Origin: Cyanocohniella sp. LLY
GTDB taxonomy: Bacteria > Cyanobacteriota > Cyanobacteriia > Cyanobacteriales > Nostocaceae
Assembly (NCBI GenBank): GCA_022241785.1
Contig: JAKOMP010000048.1
Coordinates: 721 to 45,378 of the forward strand
Direction: 5' to 3'
Length of the DNA stretch: 44,658 nt
The position numbers and the translations under genes are program-made. Below the pieces are notes generated by a model. It ran no database searches. It had not been told where the DNA came from and was given only the letters and a program-made list of their open reading frames with translations. Of the stretch, positions 1 through 8,736 are shown piece after piece; the first letter of the stretch is position 1, and each line of letters opens with the position of its first letter.

Positions 1-356
1 CCAAATTTTTTAAATCTGGGGAACCCATGCCCAATTTCTTGAAATCCCTCCCATGCGCGGTGCAATTGTTTGAGTGCTTGCTGTAAAACCTGGCTTGGTA
101 CTTCGCCCAATCGGGGAAATACCTTTTTTGCTTTTGGCAGTGCATTCAGCTGCAAAACTTCGCTAGGGAACGGAGCATCCGCAGCCATGATATATTCATG
201 ACTAATCGAGCATCTGTCAACCATGCATTTCCGGCTGTTGCACCAATCCTTAATTTCTCGCAGCCCATAGTTATAGGCAACGCGACAAATATTCATCCAA
301 TCCAGAAGTGTCTGTTTTTGAGGGATGCTTGGATAGATTCGGTAGCGGTAATTCAT
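1..356 (-). CDS. tnpB: TnpB (IS200/IS605 OrfB), N-terminal part, cut by window edge
   Basis: Reading leftward from the ATG at 356, the frame is open to the window edge for 118 residues. It begins MNYRYRIYPSIPQKQTLLDW, continues with a segment containing RVAYNYGLREI, and carries GHGFPRFK near the edge. The Y-R-Y/P-x-x-x-Q start and the G-x-PRFK motif are typical of the N-terminal helix-turn-helix and first barrel of TnpB, the RNA-guided nuclease of IS200/IS605/IS607 elements. The RuvC-like DED residues and the zinc finger would lie beyond base 1, so catalytic integrity cannot be judged. The omega-RNA that normally comes from the 3' end of tnpB is also outside. No tnpA is seen in the 184 bases before dnaN, so this looks like a tnpB-only or degraded element. 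Confidence 0.85.
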   Translation of the reverse strand, partial: MNYRYRIYPSIPQKQTLLDWMNICRVAYNYGLREIKDWCNSRKCMVDRCSISHEYIMAADAPFPSEVLQLNALPKAKKVFPRLGEVPSQVLQQALKQLHRAWEGFQEIGHGFPRFKKF

Positions 357-365
357 GGTTAGCAT

Positions 366-391
366 TCCACTATTTTCACATATTTAGTGGA
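366..391. repeat. Short perfect hairpin upstream of tnpB, possible element end
   Basis: TCCACTA (366-372) pairs with TAGTGGA (385-391) across a 12-base loop, starting 10 bases upstream of the tnpB start. IS200/IS605 elements carry subterminal hairpins at both ends, so this may be the left-end hairpin of the insertion. This is inference from position and shape; the partner end is outside the window. Confidence 0.4.
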
Positions 392-428
392 GAATCTATC
401 TCTAGTAAACTAAAGTAGTGCTAGTGGT

Positions 429-448
429 CACTGAGCTTTGTCGAAGTG
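429..448. repeat. Palindromic repeat core (CTGAGC...GYCGAAG family), intergenic copy
   Basis: CACTGAGCTTTGTCGAAGTG has the same core as 16496-16515 and as the two elements inside nifJ (13423-13444 and 15244-15265, opposite strand). Its outermost bases CA/TG remain self-complementary although they differ from the other copies. Confidence 0.6.
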
Positions 449-495
449 AAGAACGGGGTTTTAAACCCATTTTTCTGATAAATAAAAGAAACAAC

Positions 496-539
<44 letters not shown>

Positions 540-540
540 T

Positions 541-1701
541 ATGAAATTAGTTTGCGCCCAAAGCGACCTCAGTACAAACCTTTCTCTTGTCAGTCGTGCA
601 GTACCATCACGACCAACGCATCCGGTATTGGCTAATGTGCTATTACAAGCCGATGCTGAAACCAACCAAGTCAGCTTAACCGCTTTTGACCTCAGTCTGG
701 GTATCCGTACTAGCTTTCATGCTGAGGTCATTGAAGGAGGTGCGATCGCCTTACCTGCTAAATTACTTGTAGATATCACCTCACGTCTACCTGAAGGCGA
801 AGTTACCCTCGATGATGAATCAGCCTTAGAAGCGGAAACCGCCACAGGGGAAGGTTTAATTGTCACCCTCACCCCCAAAAGTGGACATTATCAAGTACGC
901 GCAATGGGCGCAGAAGAGTTTCCCGAACTACCGACTATCGAAAATATTGAACCACTTCAACTAACCACCGCCGCATTAATTGAAGGTTTACGGGGTTCAT
1001 TATTTGCTACTAGTGGTGATGAAACCAAGCAAGTCCTCACCGGAGTGCATTTAACAGTTAAACAAGATACCTTAGAATTTGCCGCTACCGATGGACATCG
1101 CCTCGCAGTCGTAGAAAGTATTAACGAAAGTCCCCTGGGCGATAGTACACAACTAGAGGTGACAGTGCCGGCTAGGGCTTTACGCGAACTACAACGGATG
1201 CTGGCTCATAATGCATCTGATGAAGCGATCGCCTTATATTTAGATCAAGGTCAAGTTGTCTTTTCCTGGCAAAATCAACGCTTAACCAGTCGCACCTTAG
1301 ACGGGCAATATCCCGCTTATAGACAACTAATTCCCCGGCAATTTGAACGACAATTAACCATTGAACGGCGACAATTTATTAGCACCTTAGAGCGCATTGC
1401 CGTGTTAGCCGACCAAAAAAACAACATTGTCAAAGTCAGCATTAACAACGCAGCCCAAGAAATTACCTTATCTTGTGAAGCTCAAGATGTGGGTAGTGGT
1501 AGAGAATCTATGCCTGCCCAAATTTCTGGAGAAGATATAGAAATAGCTTTCAACATTAAGTATTTAATGGAAGGCTTGAAAGAGTTACCATCTTCAGAAA
1601 TTCAAATGCACCTGAATCAAGCCCTAACTCCAGTAATTTTTACACCACTGGGAGGTTTAAAGATGACTTATTTAGCTATGCCAGTACAACTTAGGAATTA
1701 G
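541..1701 (+). CDS. dnaN: DNA polymerase III sliding clamp, beta subunit
   Basis: Encodes a 386-residue beta clamp, the ring that holds the replicative polymerase on DNA. The protein starts MKLVCAQSDLSTNLSLVSRA, has the family's three repeated domains, and ends with the conserved PLGGLKMTYLAMPVQLR. Length fits the family (about 365-390). The frame is open upstream to 418, but those codons translate a heptamer repeat tract into proline-rich residues with no family counterpart, so the ATG at 541 is preferred. No Shine-Dalgarno sequence precedes it. The stop overlaps the 3' end of the convergent sensor kinase gene by 11 bases. Recognition is from conserved sequence. Confidence 0.96.
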   Translation: MKLVCAQSDLSTNLSLVSRAVPSRPTHPVLANVLLQADAETNQVSLTAFDLSLGIRTSFHAEVIEGGAIALPAKLLVDITSRLPEGEVTLDDESALEAETATGEGLIVTLTPKSGHYQVRAMGAEEFPELPTIENIEPLQLTTAALIEGLRGSLFATSGDETKQVLTGVHLTVKQDTLEFAATDGHRLAVVESINESPLGDSTQLEVTVPARALRELQRMLAHNASDEAIALYLDQGQVVFSWQNQRLTSRTLDGQYPAYRQLIPRQFERQLTIERRQFISTLERIAVLADQKNNIVKVSINNAAQEITLSCEAQDVGSGRESMPAQISGEDIEIAFNIKYLMEGLKELPSSEIQMHLNQALTPVIFTPLGGLKMTYLAMPVQLRN

Positions 1702-4700
1702 AATCAATCTGGCCAATGGGAATTTCAATCCAAAATTCTGCACCTAAACCCGATTGAGAATCACATTTAAAGACACCACTGTGCTTATCCACTACAATTT
1801 GGTAACTAATTGATAGCCCTAAACCAGTACCCTTGCCTACTGGTTTAGTTGTGAAAAATGGGTCAAATATTCTTGTCTTCAAAGATTCAGGAATGCCCCC
1901 AGCATTATCGCTAATGCGAATTACTACACTGTCAACTTGGTTGGGAAGTTTACCAAGGGCAGTATGAATGGTAATTGCATGAGCATCAGATTCTCTGTGA
2001 TTTTCTATGGCATCGATGGCATTACTCAAAACATTCATAAATACTTGATTCATTTGTCCGGCGTAGCAGTCTACTAGTGGCAAATCGCTATATTCCTTGA
2101 TTACTTGAGTACTTGGACTGTCCTGTTGTGCTTTCAATCGATGCTGTAAAATCAATAAAGTGCTATCAATGCCTTCGTGAATATTCACAGCCTTCATTTC
2201 CGCCTCATCCAAGCGTGAGAAATTCCGTAAAGACAGGACAATTTGCCGGATGCGCTCAACTCCTATTTTCATGGAAGCTAAAGTTTTTGGCAAATCTTCA
2301 GTGATAAATTCTAAATCCATATCTTCTGCCCGCTCGATAATTTCTGGGTTGGGTTTGGGGCAGTAGTGCTGATACAGTGCTAGCATACTAGCTAAATCTT
2401 CAGCATATTCACTGACATGGGCTAGGTTGCCATAGATAAAATTTATCGGGTTATTAATTTCGTGGGCAACACCTGCAACCAATTGACCTAAGCTAGACAT
2501 TTTTTCTGTCTGGATCAATTGGGTTTGTGTTTTTTGTAAATTTTGTATCGCTTGTACTAGTTGGTCTGCTTGCTCTTGACTCTGATTCAGCAGTTCAGCT
2601 TGTTGGAGTGCAACCCCTAATTGATTAGCAATCTGTGCAATAAACTTAATTTCTGAAGCTTGCCAGTGGCGGGGTGCAGAGTTTTGATAAGCTGCTAACA
2701 ATCCCCATAATTTTTGCCCAATAAAGATGGGTGCGATCGCATAGGCTTGGGCTTGGAGTTGCTCCAAAAATGCTACATGACAATTAGAGTGACCAGCCTC
2801 ATATATGTTATCCACTGCAAAGCTTTGATTGAAGCTATATCGCCCGCCTTGAGTTTCCTGCAAATAAGAATCTTGCCAAACTGTATTCACATCTGCACGT
2901 ACCAACTTGACCCAGTTTTCACCGACAAATTCAGCGATAAACTCACCACTCCAATTTGGGTGAAAACGGTAGACAGCCACCCTATCTGCTTGCAGAGATT
3001 TGCAAACTTCTTGCGTCGTAGTTTGAAAAATTGCCTTGAGATTCAGCGATTCCCGAATTTTGGCCACAACTTCAAACAATACCCCTTGTTGTTCTGTCGC
3101 TTGGCGCAAATTTAAAGTTTGTTGCTGTGTTTGTGTGAGTAATTCAGCTTGTTGGAGTGCTACCCCAAGTTGGGCAGCAATTTGACTGAGGAAATCAACT
3201 TCCGAGGTTTTCCATTGACGAGTCCCGGAATGTTGATATGTTGCCAATAAACCCCAAAGTTTTTTTCCCAAAAATATCGGTGCTAGTACAAAAGCATGAA
3301 TGTGATATTTTTCTAAATTATCAAGATGACATTGAGTAAAATTCATCTGATAAATGTCATCGACTGCAAATGTCTCATTGAAGCGGTAGCGCCCACCCTC
3401 TGTATCTTGTAAATAAGTATCATCCCAAACCAAATTCACCCCTAGTTTGGACTCATTTAACCAGGGAGAAATAGCAGATTCAAAATCGCCGACAAATTCA
3501 CCACCCCAATCAGAACTAAAGCGATAAATAGAAACGCGATCGGCTTTGATTAGTTGACAAACTTCTTTAGTAGTTATTTTAAAAATAGTATCGGTGTTTA
3601 AAGAATCACGAATCTTGGCAATAACGCCAAAGACGGCTTGTTGTTGTTCAGATGTGCGTTGTAGTTCCAGTGTCCGCTTTTGCACTTGATGTTCTAAATT
3701 GGCATTGAAGGCTTGTACTTGCTGGTATAGCTCATACTGTTGAATTGATGAAGCAAAGTGTTTACCGATTTCCCTTGCTAATTCAATCTCTTCCACCGTC
3801 CATGTCCGAGCTTGAGCTTTTTTAAATTCCCGCCAAACATCAAACGATAAACGTGGGTAACGTTGTCGTTGATCAAGGTCAAATTTACCAGCCCACAAAG
3901 TTTCTGTATCTATTTCGTCACGAAAAATACTTAAATAGCCTACTAACTGCTGACGATATTGCAGTGGGATCATCAAAATGCTGCGAATTTTCGTTGCTTG
4001 GAAGGCTGATTGTAAACTCCGCAAACCTGGAGTTTGATAGATATCGTTAATTGGCCAAACTTCATAGCTACTAAACTTGTAATGTTCCTGCCAAACACTA
4101 TATTGCTCCATCAGTGGATAGATAGTTTGTACAGGAATGAGAGGTTGCTGTCCACAGGTATAAAGTTGGACACAATGGTGGCCTGGTACTAAACATTCGC
4201 TGAAGCTGGTAACTTTGCCATTCTCAAAACTTTCATTTTTAAGACAAAGCCTACCACCACAACCATTGAAGGCGGCCACAGCTGCTTCTAAAGCCGGTTG
4301 TAAGACAATTGTGGGTAGTGAATGCAATAAGGTAGCTATGCGGTTAATGATAGTTTCCCGTTCGGCTTTGGCACGCGCTTGAGTAAGTAGGGTACTTTGA
4401 GCGATCGCTACCGCAAGCTGATCTACTACCATTTGCATCGCTTCTAATTCATATTCGGAAATCGTACGTGACTGGGAATGGTGAGATACTAATAGCCCCC
4501 ACAGTTCATCTTGATAGACAATAGGCGCTACCAAAGAAGACTTCACCCCCATAGCCGTGAGATATTCCACATGGCAAGGATCTACAGGGCGATAACGAAT
4601 ATCTGCTGATAAAGTTGCTCCATTTTCTAAGTCGTGGATAGGACTTTGACCAATCTCTTGCGTTTCCACATTGACAACAGAGCGCACCCTTGATTTAATA

Positions 4701-4987
4701 AATAATTCACGGGCATGGGGCGGAATGTCATCAGCCGGAAAGTTTAGCCCTAGCAAAGAAGGTAATCGTTTCTCGTTAATCGATTCAGCTATAACCTGAC
4801 CACTGCCATCAGCATGAAATTTATAAATCATAACTCTGTCAGTTCCCAGTAATGAACAGAGTTCTGCCGTGGTCGAGGTAATAATTTCTTCTAGTTCTAA
4901 TGTTTGTCGAATCCGATTTGTAATGCGGCGCAGTACGCTATCTTGACCAAGACTTTCTTGTAAATTTATTTTAGCGATCGGGAACAT
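1691..4987 (-). CDS. Multi-GAF phytochrome/cyanobacteriochrome-like sensor histidine kinase
   Basis: A 1098-residue soluble kinase with no membrane segment. Order: GAF1 about 15-200 with phytochrome-type FPADDIPP (83-90) and Cys138-His139 in DPCHVEYL; a divergent GAF2 about 210-420; GAF3 about 450-615 with Cys553-His554; GAF4 about 635-800 with Cys736-His737. GAF3 and GAF4 carry WDDTYLQDTEGGRY and WQDSYLQETQGGRY, motifs of bilin-binding cyanobacteriochrome GAFs. The kinase core has His842 in HEINNP, the N box around 981-994, DNAGG at 1027-1031 and GKGTGLGL at 1051-1058. There is no receiver domain and no response regulator next door. GAF1, GAF3 and GAF4 could each bind a bilin through the Cys; GAF2 lacks the Cys-His pair. 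The light input and partner are unknown. Confidence 0.9.
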   Translation of the reverse strand: MFPIAKINLQESLGQDSVLRRITNRIRQTLELEEIITSTTAELCSLLGTDRVMIYKFHADGSGQVIAESINEKRLPSLLGLNFPADDIPPHARELFIKSRVRSVVNVETQEIGQSPIHDLENGATLSADIRYRPVDPCHVEYLTAMGVKSSLVAPIVYQDELWGLLVSHHSQSRTISEYELEAMQMVVDQLAVAIAQSTLLTQARAKAERETIINRIATLLHSLPTIVLQPALEAAVAAFNGCGGRLCLKNESFENGKVTSFSECLVPGHHCVQLYTCGQQPLIPVQTIYPLMEQYSVWQEHYKFSSYEVWPINDIYQTPGLRSLQSAFQATKIRSILMIPLQYRQQLVGYLSIFRDEIDTETLWAGKFDLDQRQRYPRLSFDVWREFKKAQARTWTVEEIELAREIGKHFASSIQQYELYQQVQAFNANLEHQVQKRTLELQRTSEQQQAVFGVIAKIRDSLNTDTIFKITTKEVCQLIKADRVSIYRFSSDWGGEFVGDFESAISPWLNESKLGVNLVWDDTYLQDTEGGRYRFNETFAVDDIYQMNFTQCHLDNLEKYHIHAFVLAPIFLGKKLWGLLATYQHSGTRQWKTSEVDFLSQIAAQLGVALQQAELLTQTQQQTLNLRQATEQQGVLFEVVAKIRESLNLKAIFQTTTQEVCKSLQADRVAVYRFHPNWSGEFIAEFVGENWVKLVRADVNTVWQDSYLQETQGGRYSFNQSFAVDNIYEAGHSNCHVAFLEQLQAQAYAIAPIFIGQKLWGLLAAYQNSAPRHWQASEIKFIAQIANQLGVALQQAELLNQSQEQADQLVQAIQNLQKTQTQLIQTEKMSSLGQLVAGVAHEINNPINFIYGNLAHVSEYAEDLASMLALYQHYCPKPNPEIIERAEDMDLEFITEDLPKTLASMKIGVERIRQIVLSLRNFSRLDEAEMKAVNIHEGIDSTLLILQHRLKAQQDSPSTQVIKEYSDLPLVDCYAGQMNQVFMNVLSNAIDAIENHRESDAHAITIHTALGKLPNQVDSVVIRISDNAGGIPESLKTRIFDPFFTTKPVGKGTGLGLSISYQIVVDKHSGVFKCDSQSGLGAEFWIEIPIGQIDSNS

Positions 4988-5285
4988 TGTTTTTAATTAA
5001 ATGAGTAAGTTTCTGAAAAACAAATAAAGGTAAACTATAAATCTAAAAACATTCTGAAATTTATTTAATAGATTTGTCCACAGTAAAACTACTGGCAATT
5101 TTTACCAGGCATTGGATTATTGTTAATAAAAGTTTATTTGATTAAATAAAGCTAAATTTATAACTAAGACAGTATGAAACTTATTAAATATAATTCATAT
5201 AAACACTATAAAAATATGAATTTAAGAAGAAAAAATGTTCACGTAGTATTTTTTAATATATAGGCTTAATAAAGCCAAGAAGAAT

Positions 5286-5456
5286 AGGACTTACGCAACT
5301 GGCATATTATTTTAAGTTTGTAGTGAGGACTTTAGTCCTCTCTGCAAGACGCTCTGCGGTAAGCGCAGCTATGCCCGCAGGGCTTTACAAGATAAGGGCT
5401 AAAGCCCTTACTACAAGCAAAAAATTTTTATTTTTTGTGACACTTACGTAAGTCCT
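5286..5456. mobile_element. 171-bp MITE-like palindromic element
   Basis: Terminal inverted repeats AGGACTTACG (5286-5295) and CGTAAGTCCT (5447-5456) match over 10 bases. A second inverted pair inside them, GTAGTGAGGACTTTAGTCC and its diverged partner GGGCTAAAGCCCTTACTAC, lets most of the element fold back. It has no coding capacity. No clear target duplication was found. Part of the interior (GCAGCTATGCCCGC) recurs near 27440-27470. Confidence 0.65.
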
Positions 5457-5597
5457 GAAGAAGATAGAAAATTTGTTTTATAAGGTGATTTACATATAAT
5501 TGAAAAATAAATCTACAAAAGTTTTATTTGCTTTTTTATTTATGTCACAAAGATATTTCTTTAATTGACTGCATATTCTTTTCATGTTAATTACACG

Positions 5598-5634
5598 AAG
5601 AAATAAAAATAGAGACGCGATTTTATTCGCGTCT
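5598..5634 (-). terminator. Probable terminator of the Get3d gene
   Basis: On the minus strand AGACGCGA pairs with TCGCGTCT (plus-strand 5613-5620 and 5627-5634) around a 6-base loop, followed by CTATTTTTATTT. It lies 71 bases past the Get3d stop. The same stem sequence may also be a dispersed repeat. Confidence 0.5.
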
Positions 5635-5704
5635 GCACTGAGTAATAAAGAATAATTTCTGTTGAATTTTTACGATTTTTCCGTGGTATTACTCATCAAA
5701 TAGA

Positions 5705-6892
5705 TTAAACTCTGGCATTGTCAGCAAAGCGAATTTTCAAATAGTCTTCTTCCATTTTTGCTCCACCAGGTTGCAACGCTGCCAATGCTTGCGGTAAGAC
5801 TAAATTACGCCGATGGTTACCAATGGTAATATTTAATTCATCACCATTTTTACTCAATTGAATCTGATTTTTAGGAATACCAGGTAAGTAAATTTCTAAA
5901 CTATATTGGTTTTGCTCTTGCACAACCCTCATAGTGGTTTCTTTGTAATATACCTGGGTGGGGTCTTCATCTTTGTAGAGGGTATCTTTCAGACGTTCTA
6001 GTGCTGCTAAACCACACATCTCCTCAGAGAACAAGGGAACTTCCTTCACAGGTAAAGGCATAAAGTCATCATGAATCTCTTGGCGATATTGCTGCTGACT
6101 TTCCTTCCAGCGTTGGAAAAAGGGGTCTTGTACTTCGTTAGGAATAATCCGATTAGCAACAACTAAGTCTGTTGCCACATTATACAAACTCAGATAGGCA
6201 TGGGCCCGGAGAGATTCTTTAATCACCATTTTTTCGGGATTGGTGACGAGGCGCACTGACGTTTGAGTGTTGTCAGTCAGGACTTTTTCTAACGCTTCTA
6301 TTTGTTCGTAAAACTCGTAAGGCGCGTCCATCACCTCTTTATCTGGTAACGAAAAACCAGCAATTGGCTTAAAAATTGGTTCCACTAAAGGTCGAAGTGC
6401 CACCGAGATATTTTGAAATGGCTTGTAAAACCGTCGCATATACCAGCCACCAACTTCTGGTAAACTCAACAGGCGTAAGGCTGTACCAGTAGGCGCAGAG
6501 TCAATAATTAAAACATCATACTCACCTTCATCGTAGTGACGCTTCATTCTTACCAAGCCAAAAATTTCATCCATGCCTGGTAAAATTGCTAATTCTTCCG
6601 CCTGTACCCCTTCTAAGCCTCTGGCTTGTAAAACTTGGGTAATATAACGTTTTACCGCACCCCAGTTTCCTTCTAATTCTTGCAGTGCATCGAGTTCTGC
6701 ACCCCACAAATTGGGGCGAATTGCCCGCGGCGCATGACCCATTTCTAAGTCAAAACTGTCTGCTAACGAGTGAGCGGGGTCTGTACTCAAAACTAATGTG
6801 CGGTAGCCTAGTTCCGCACAACGGAGTCCAGTAGCAGCAGCAACGGAGGTTTTGCCTACGCCACCTTTGCCTGTCATTAAAATTACTCGCAT
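5705..6892 (-). CDS. Get3d-type ArsA/Get3 ATPase with C-terminal alpha-crystallin domain
   Basis: A 395-residue SIMIBI ATPase. The deviant P-loop GKGGVGKTS is at 8-16, switch [14 protein letters not shown] at 36-48 and switch II DSAPTG at 131-136. Residues about 318-395 form an Hsp20/alpha-crystallin-like domain (the ArsA_HSP20 family), which separates Get3d of cyanobacteria and plastids from arsenite-pump ArsA and eukaryotic Get3. The family binds hydrophobic helices and may act in membrane-protein targeting; the cyanobacterial role is not settled. No arsenite pump or arsenic regulator lies nearby, which argues against resistance. The ATG at 6892 gives the expected [11 protein letters not shown] start. 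Confidence 0.9.
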   Translation of the reverse strand: MRVILMTGKGGVGKTSVAAATGLRCAELGYRTLVLSTDPAHSLADSFDLEMGHAPRAIRPNLWGAELDALQELEGNWGAVKRYITQVLQARGLEGVQAEELAILPGMDEIFGLVRMKRHYDEGEYDVLIIDSAPTGTALRLLSLPEVGGWYMRRFYKPFQNISVALRPLVEPIFKPIAGFSLPDKEVMDAPYEFYEQIEALEKVLTDNTQTSVRLVTNPEKMVIKESLRAHAYLSLYNVATDLVVANRIIPNEVQDPFFQRWKESQQQYRQEIHDDFMPLPVKEVPLFSEEMCGLAALERLKDTLYKDEDPTQVYYKETTMRVVQEQNQYSLEIYLPGIPKNQIQLSKNGDELNITIGNHRRNLVLPQALAALQPGGAKMEEDYLKIRFADNARV

Positions 6893-6988
6893 GGATAATT
6901 ACGTCCCGTCTCAGGATTATTTACATTTATTTACATTATCAACTGTTTAAAGAAAATAAATGTTGTTTTACAAGACTAGGCCTAAACA

Positions 6989-7672
6989 CTACTCTGTTAT
7001 ATCTGGGTCAATTCCCAGCGCCTTTAGTCGATCCTTGAGTATTTTTACTTGTTGTTCTGCTATTGTGGCTCTTTCTTCTGCTGTTGCTACTAACTGCTTA
7101 TCTGCGCTAAAAAACCTTAATTTGGACTCATGCACACCCAAAAACAATTCTAGTTGCTGACTCCACAGCCACCCTTTGGCATTGGGTTCTAAAGGTTGAT
7201 ACTTACCACCCACTAAGCTAAACCCTTGAAACTCCAACGTATTGGGGTGAAACCAAAAATATTCTGGTGTCCGAAAAGTTTCTTGATAAAGTTCAAACTT
7301 AGTACCCTTATCAACGTTGGCAGTGCTATCAGAAAGCAATTCAATAATCACATTGGGATATTTACCTTGTTCTGCCCATAATACCCAACTTTTGCGGGGA
7401 CGATTTTCACATCCTAAAACCACAAACAAATCTGGCCCTCTAAAGTCTCTTGCGGTAATCTGCTCTGGGCTGAAATAAATTGTCAAATTTCCACTAGCAT
7501 AAAAGTCCGTACGGTGACGCCACCACCATTTTAGACAAGCTAGTAGCAGTTCGATTTGTTCCCGATGCAAATCACTTTCCAAAGGAGGCTCATCACTCCA
7601 CAAATCACTAGGTGGAATGATAATATTTTCTGCTTCTGTCTGTATAGCTTCGGAATTTTTGGCAGCCGTCAT
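6989..7672 (-). CDS. Uma2 family (DUF820) putative restriction-endonuclease-fold protein
   Basis: A 227-residue member of the Uma2/DUF820 family, which has a PD-(D/E)XK nuclease-like fold and is greatly expanded in cyanobacteria. Visible motifs are RDFRGPDLFVV, with the conserved Asp of GPD, then PNVIIELLSDSTANVDKGTKF with the Glu and Lys of the E-x-K-like region, and YFWFHP. The C-terminal ~35 residues form a short coiled coil ending in ALGIDPD, a common Uma2 tail. Biological function is unknown for the family. It lies 96 bases upstream of the Get3d gene on the same strand. A second Uma2 gene is at 10842-11615. Confidence 0.85.
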   Translation of the reverse strand: MTAAKNSEAIQTEAENIIIPPSDLWSDEPPLESDLHREQIELLLACLKWWWRHRTDFYASGNLTIYFSPEQITARDFRGPDLFVVLGCENRPRKSWVLWAEQGKYPNVIIELLSDSTANVDKGTKFELYQETFRTPEYFWFHPNTLEFQGFSLVGGKYQPLEPNAKGWLWSQQLELFLGVHESKLRFFSADKQLVATAEERATIAEQQVKILKDRLKALGIDPDITE

Positions 7673-7740
7673 ACAAGTTACTGGCTTTCGTTGTTACTTT
7701 TAGTTTAAAGCAATCAACTAAACCCGGATTTCCTGGGGCT

Positions 7741-8124
7741 TTACTCCAGAGGGAAGAAATGCTGTTTGATGACATCTAGCCGCGAACAGTGCCAATAATC
7801 GATGTGAGAAATAATTAAATTATCTGAGTTAAGACCCAATTCACTCCAACCGGCGATGGAAATACGAGGTTTCCAAGGTACAGGGGTATTCCAACTCAGT
7901 GTCCATTCAGTTTTGATAGTGTCTCCCATACGTTGAATATCATGTACATCCATGCGGGGATTGACAAACCAAGTCTCGATGAACTTAATCATCTGCTGGT
8001 AGCGTTTAACACCATGAAATTTATTTAATGGGTCTTGAAAATAAACATCCTCTGCGTAGATGCTGTATGTTTGATTGGCGGGAAATCTTTGATAGTCTGC
8101 CTTGAGGATTTCAATAATATCCAT
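7741..8124 (-). CDS. DUF2358 family protein (SnoaL/NTF2-like)
   Basis: A 127-residue protein resembling DUF2358, a small family of cyanobacteria and plastids predicted to have the NTF2/SnoaL cone fold. Family features visible are the start DIIEILKADYQRFP, then YAEDVYFQDPLNKFHGVKRY and a W-rich C-terminal half (TEWTLSWNTPVPWKPRIS) ending in a DYWHCSRLDVIKQHFF segment. No function is established. It follows the 8164-8736 gene after 39 bases, so the two may be co-transcribed. Confidence 0.8.
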   Translation of the reverse strand: MDIIEILKADYQRFPANQTYSIYAEDVYFQDPLNKFHGVKRYQQMIKFIETWFVNPRMDVHDIQRMGDTIKTEWTLSWNTPVPWKPRISIAGWSELGLNSDNLIISHIDYWHCSRLDVIKQHFFPLE

Positions 8125-8163
8125 ATGTGTGAATTGATTTGATATGTAGACGCAGCGAGAATA

Positions 8164-8736
8164 TTAATTAATTTCTACTTGATTCCATAAGCGTTCTAAC
8201 TGACGCTGCCAAGCAGTTAACAATTGTTCTCGCGTTTCTGCGGTTTGGTTGATTTCACCCATCAATCCTTCTGCATAAAAACGTTCCAGACTTTGCATCG
8301 TCGCTGCAAGAGATTGCCCTTGCTGTTTTGCTGTCTGGATAATTTGGCGAATGCGACCTTCTATCAGGCGATTAAAGACGTTATCTAAACCAGCTTCGTA
8401 TAAAGATACTAGCCGAGCGATCGCACTAGCAAAATCTGCGCTGACTAGAGTGCTACTGTTATGCTGAAATACTGCCCAAACTACGTCGTCATACAAAGCG
8501 TAGCGGACTTCTTGAGTGTCATCAAAGTTGGCTTCTAAAAACTGTGCTAAAAATGGTTGGGCTTCTTGTAGCGGCACAATGGGCAATAAGACTCGTAACC
8601 AAGTTTGGTCTTCGGAAAGCAGTACCAACAGGCGAAAAGTAGGAGTATCTACTTGCCACGATTCAGGTGCGATCGCCTTTACTTCTGCTGTGCTAAATAG
8701 TTTTGTCAGCGTCCCCGCAATATCTTCAGGTGTCAT
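8164..8736 (-). CDS. Conserved cyanobacterial protein of unknown function
   Basis: A 190-residue soluble protein starting MTPEDIAGTLTKLFSTAEV. There is no signal peptide or membrane segment. The first half alternates beta-like segments (TFRLLVLLSEDQTWLRVLLPI, split by acidic turns) with a helical stretch; the second half is helical and Gln-rich (RIRQIIQTAKQQGQSLAATM). The layout recalls small chaperone-like folds such as YbjN or type III secretion chaperones, but this is shape only. The frame, length and clean ATG support a real gene. It is first of a probable two-gene unit with DUF2358. Confidence 0.7.
   Translation of the reverse strand: MTPEDIAGTLTKLFSTAEVKAIAPESWQVDTPTFRLLVLLSEDQTWLRVLLPIVPLQEAQPFLAQFLEANFDDTQEVRYALYDDVVWAVFQHNSSTLVSADFASAIARLVSLYEAGLDNVFNRLIEGRIRQIIQTAKQQGQSLAATMQSLERFYAEGLMGEINQTAETREQLLTAWQRQLERLWNQVEIN

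Larger units (their letters stand above)
4988..5704. other. Intergenic region with one MITE and one terminator hairpin
   Basis: A 717-base AT-rich stretch between two minus-strand genes. The part next to 4987 should hold the kinase promoter. A palindromic MITE lies at 5286-5456 and a terminator-like hairpin at 5613-5634. No open frame with coding character was seen. Confidence 0.7.
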
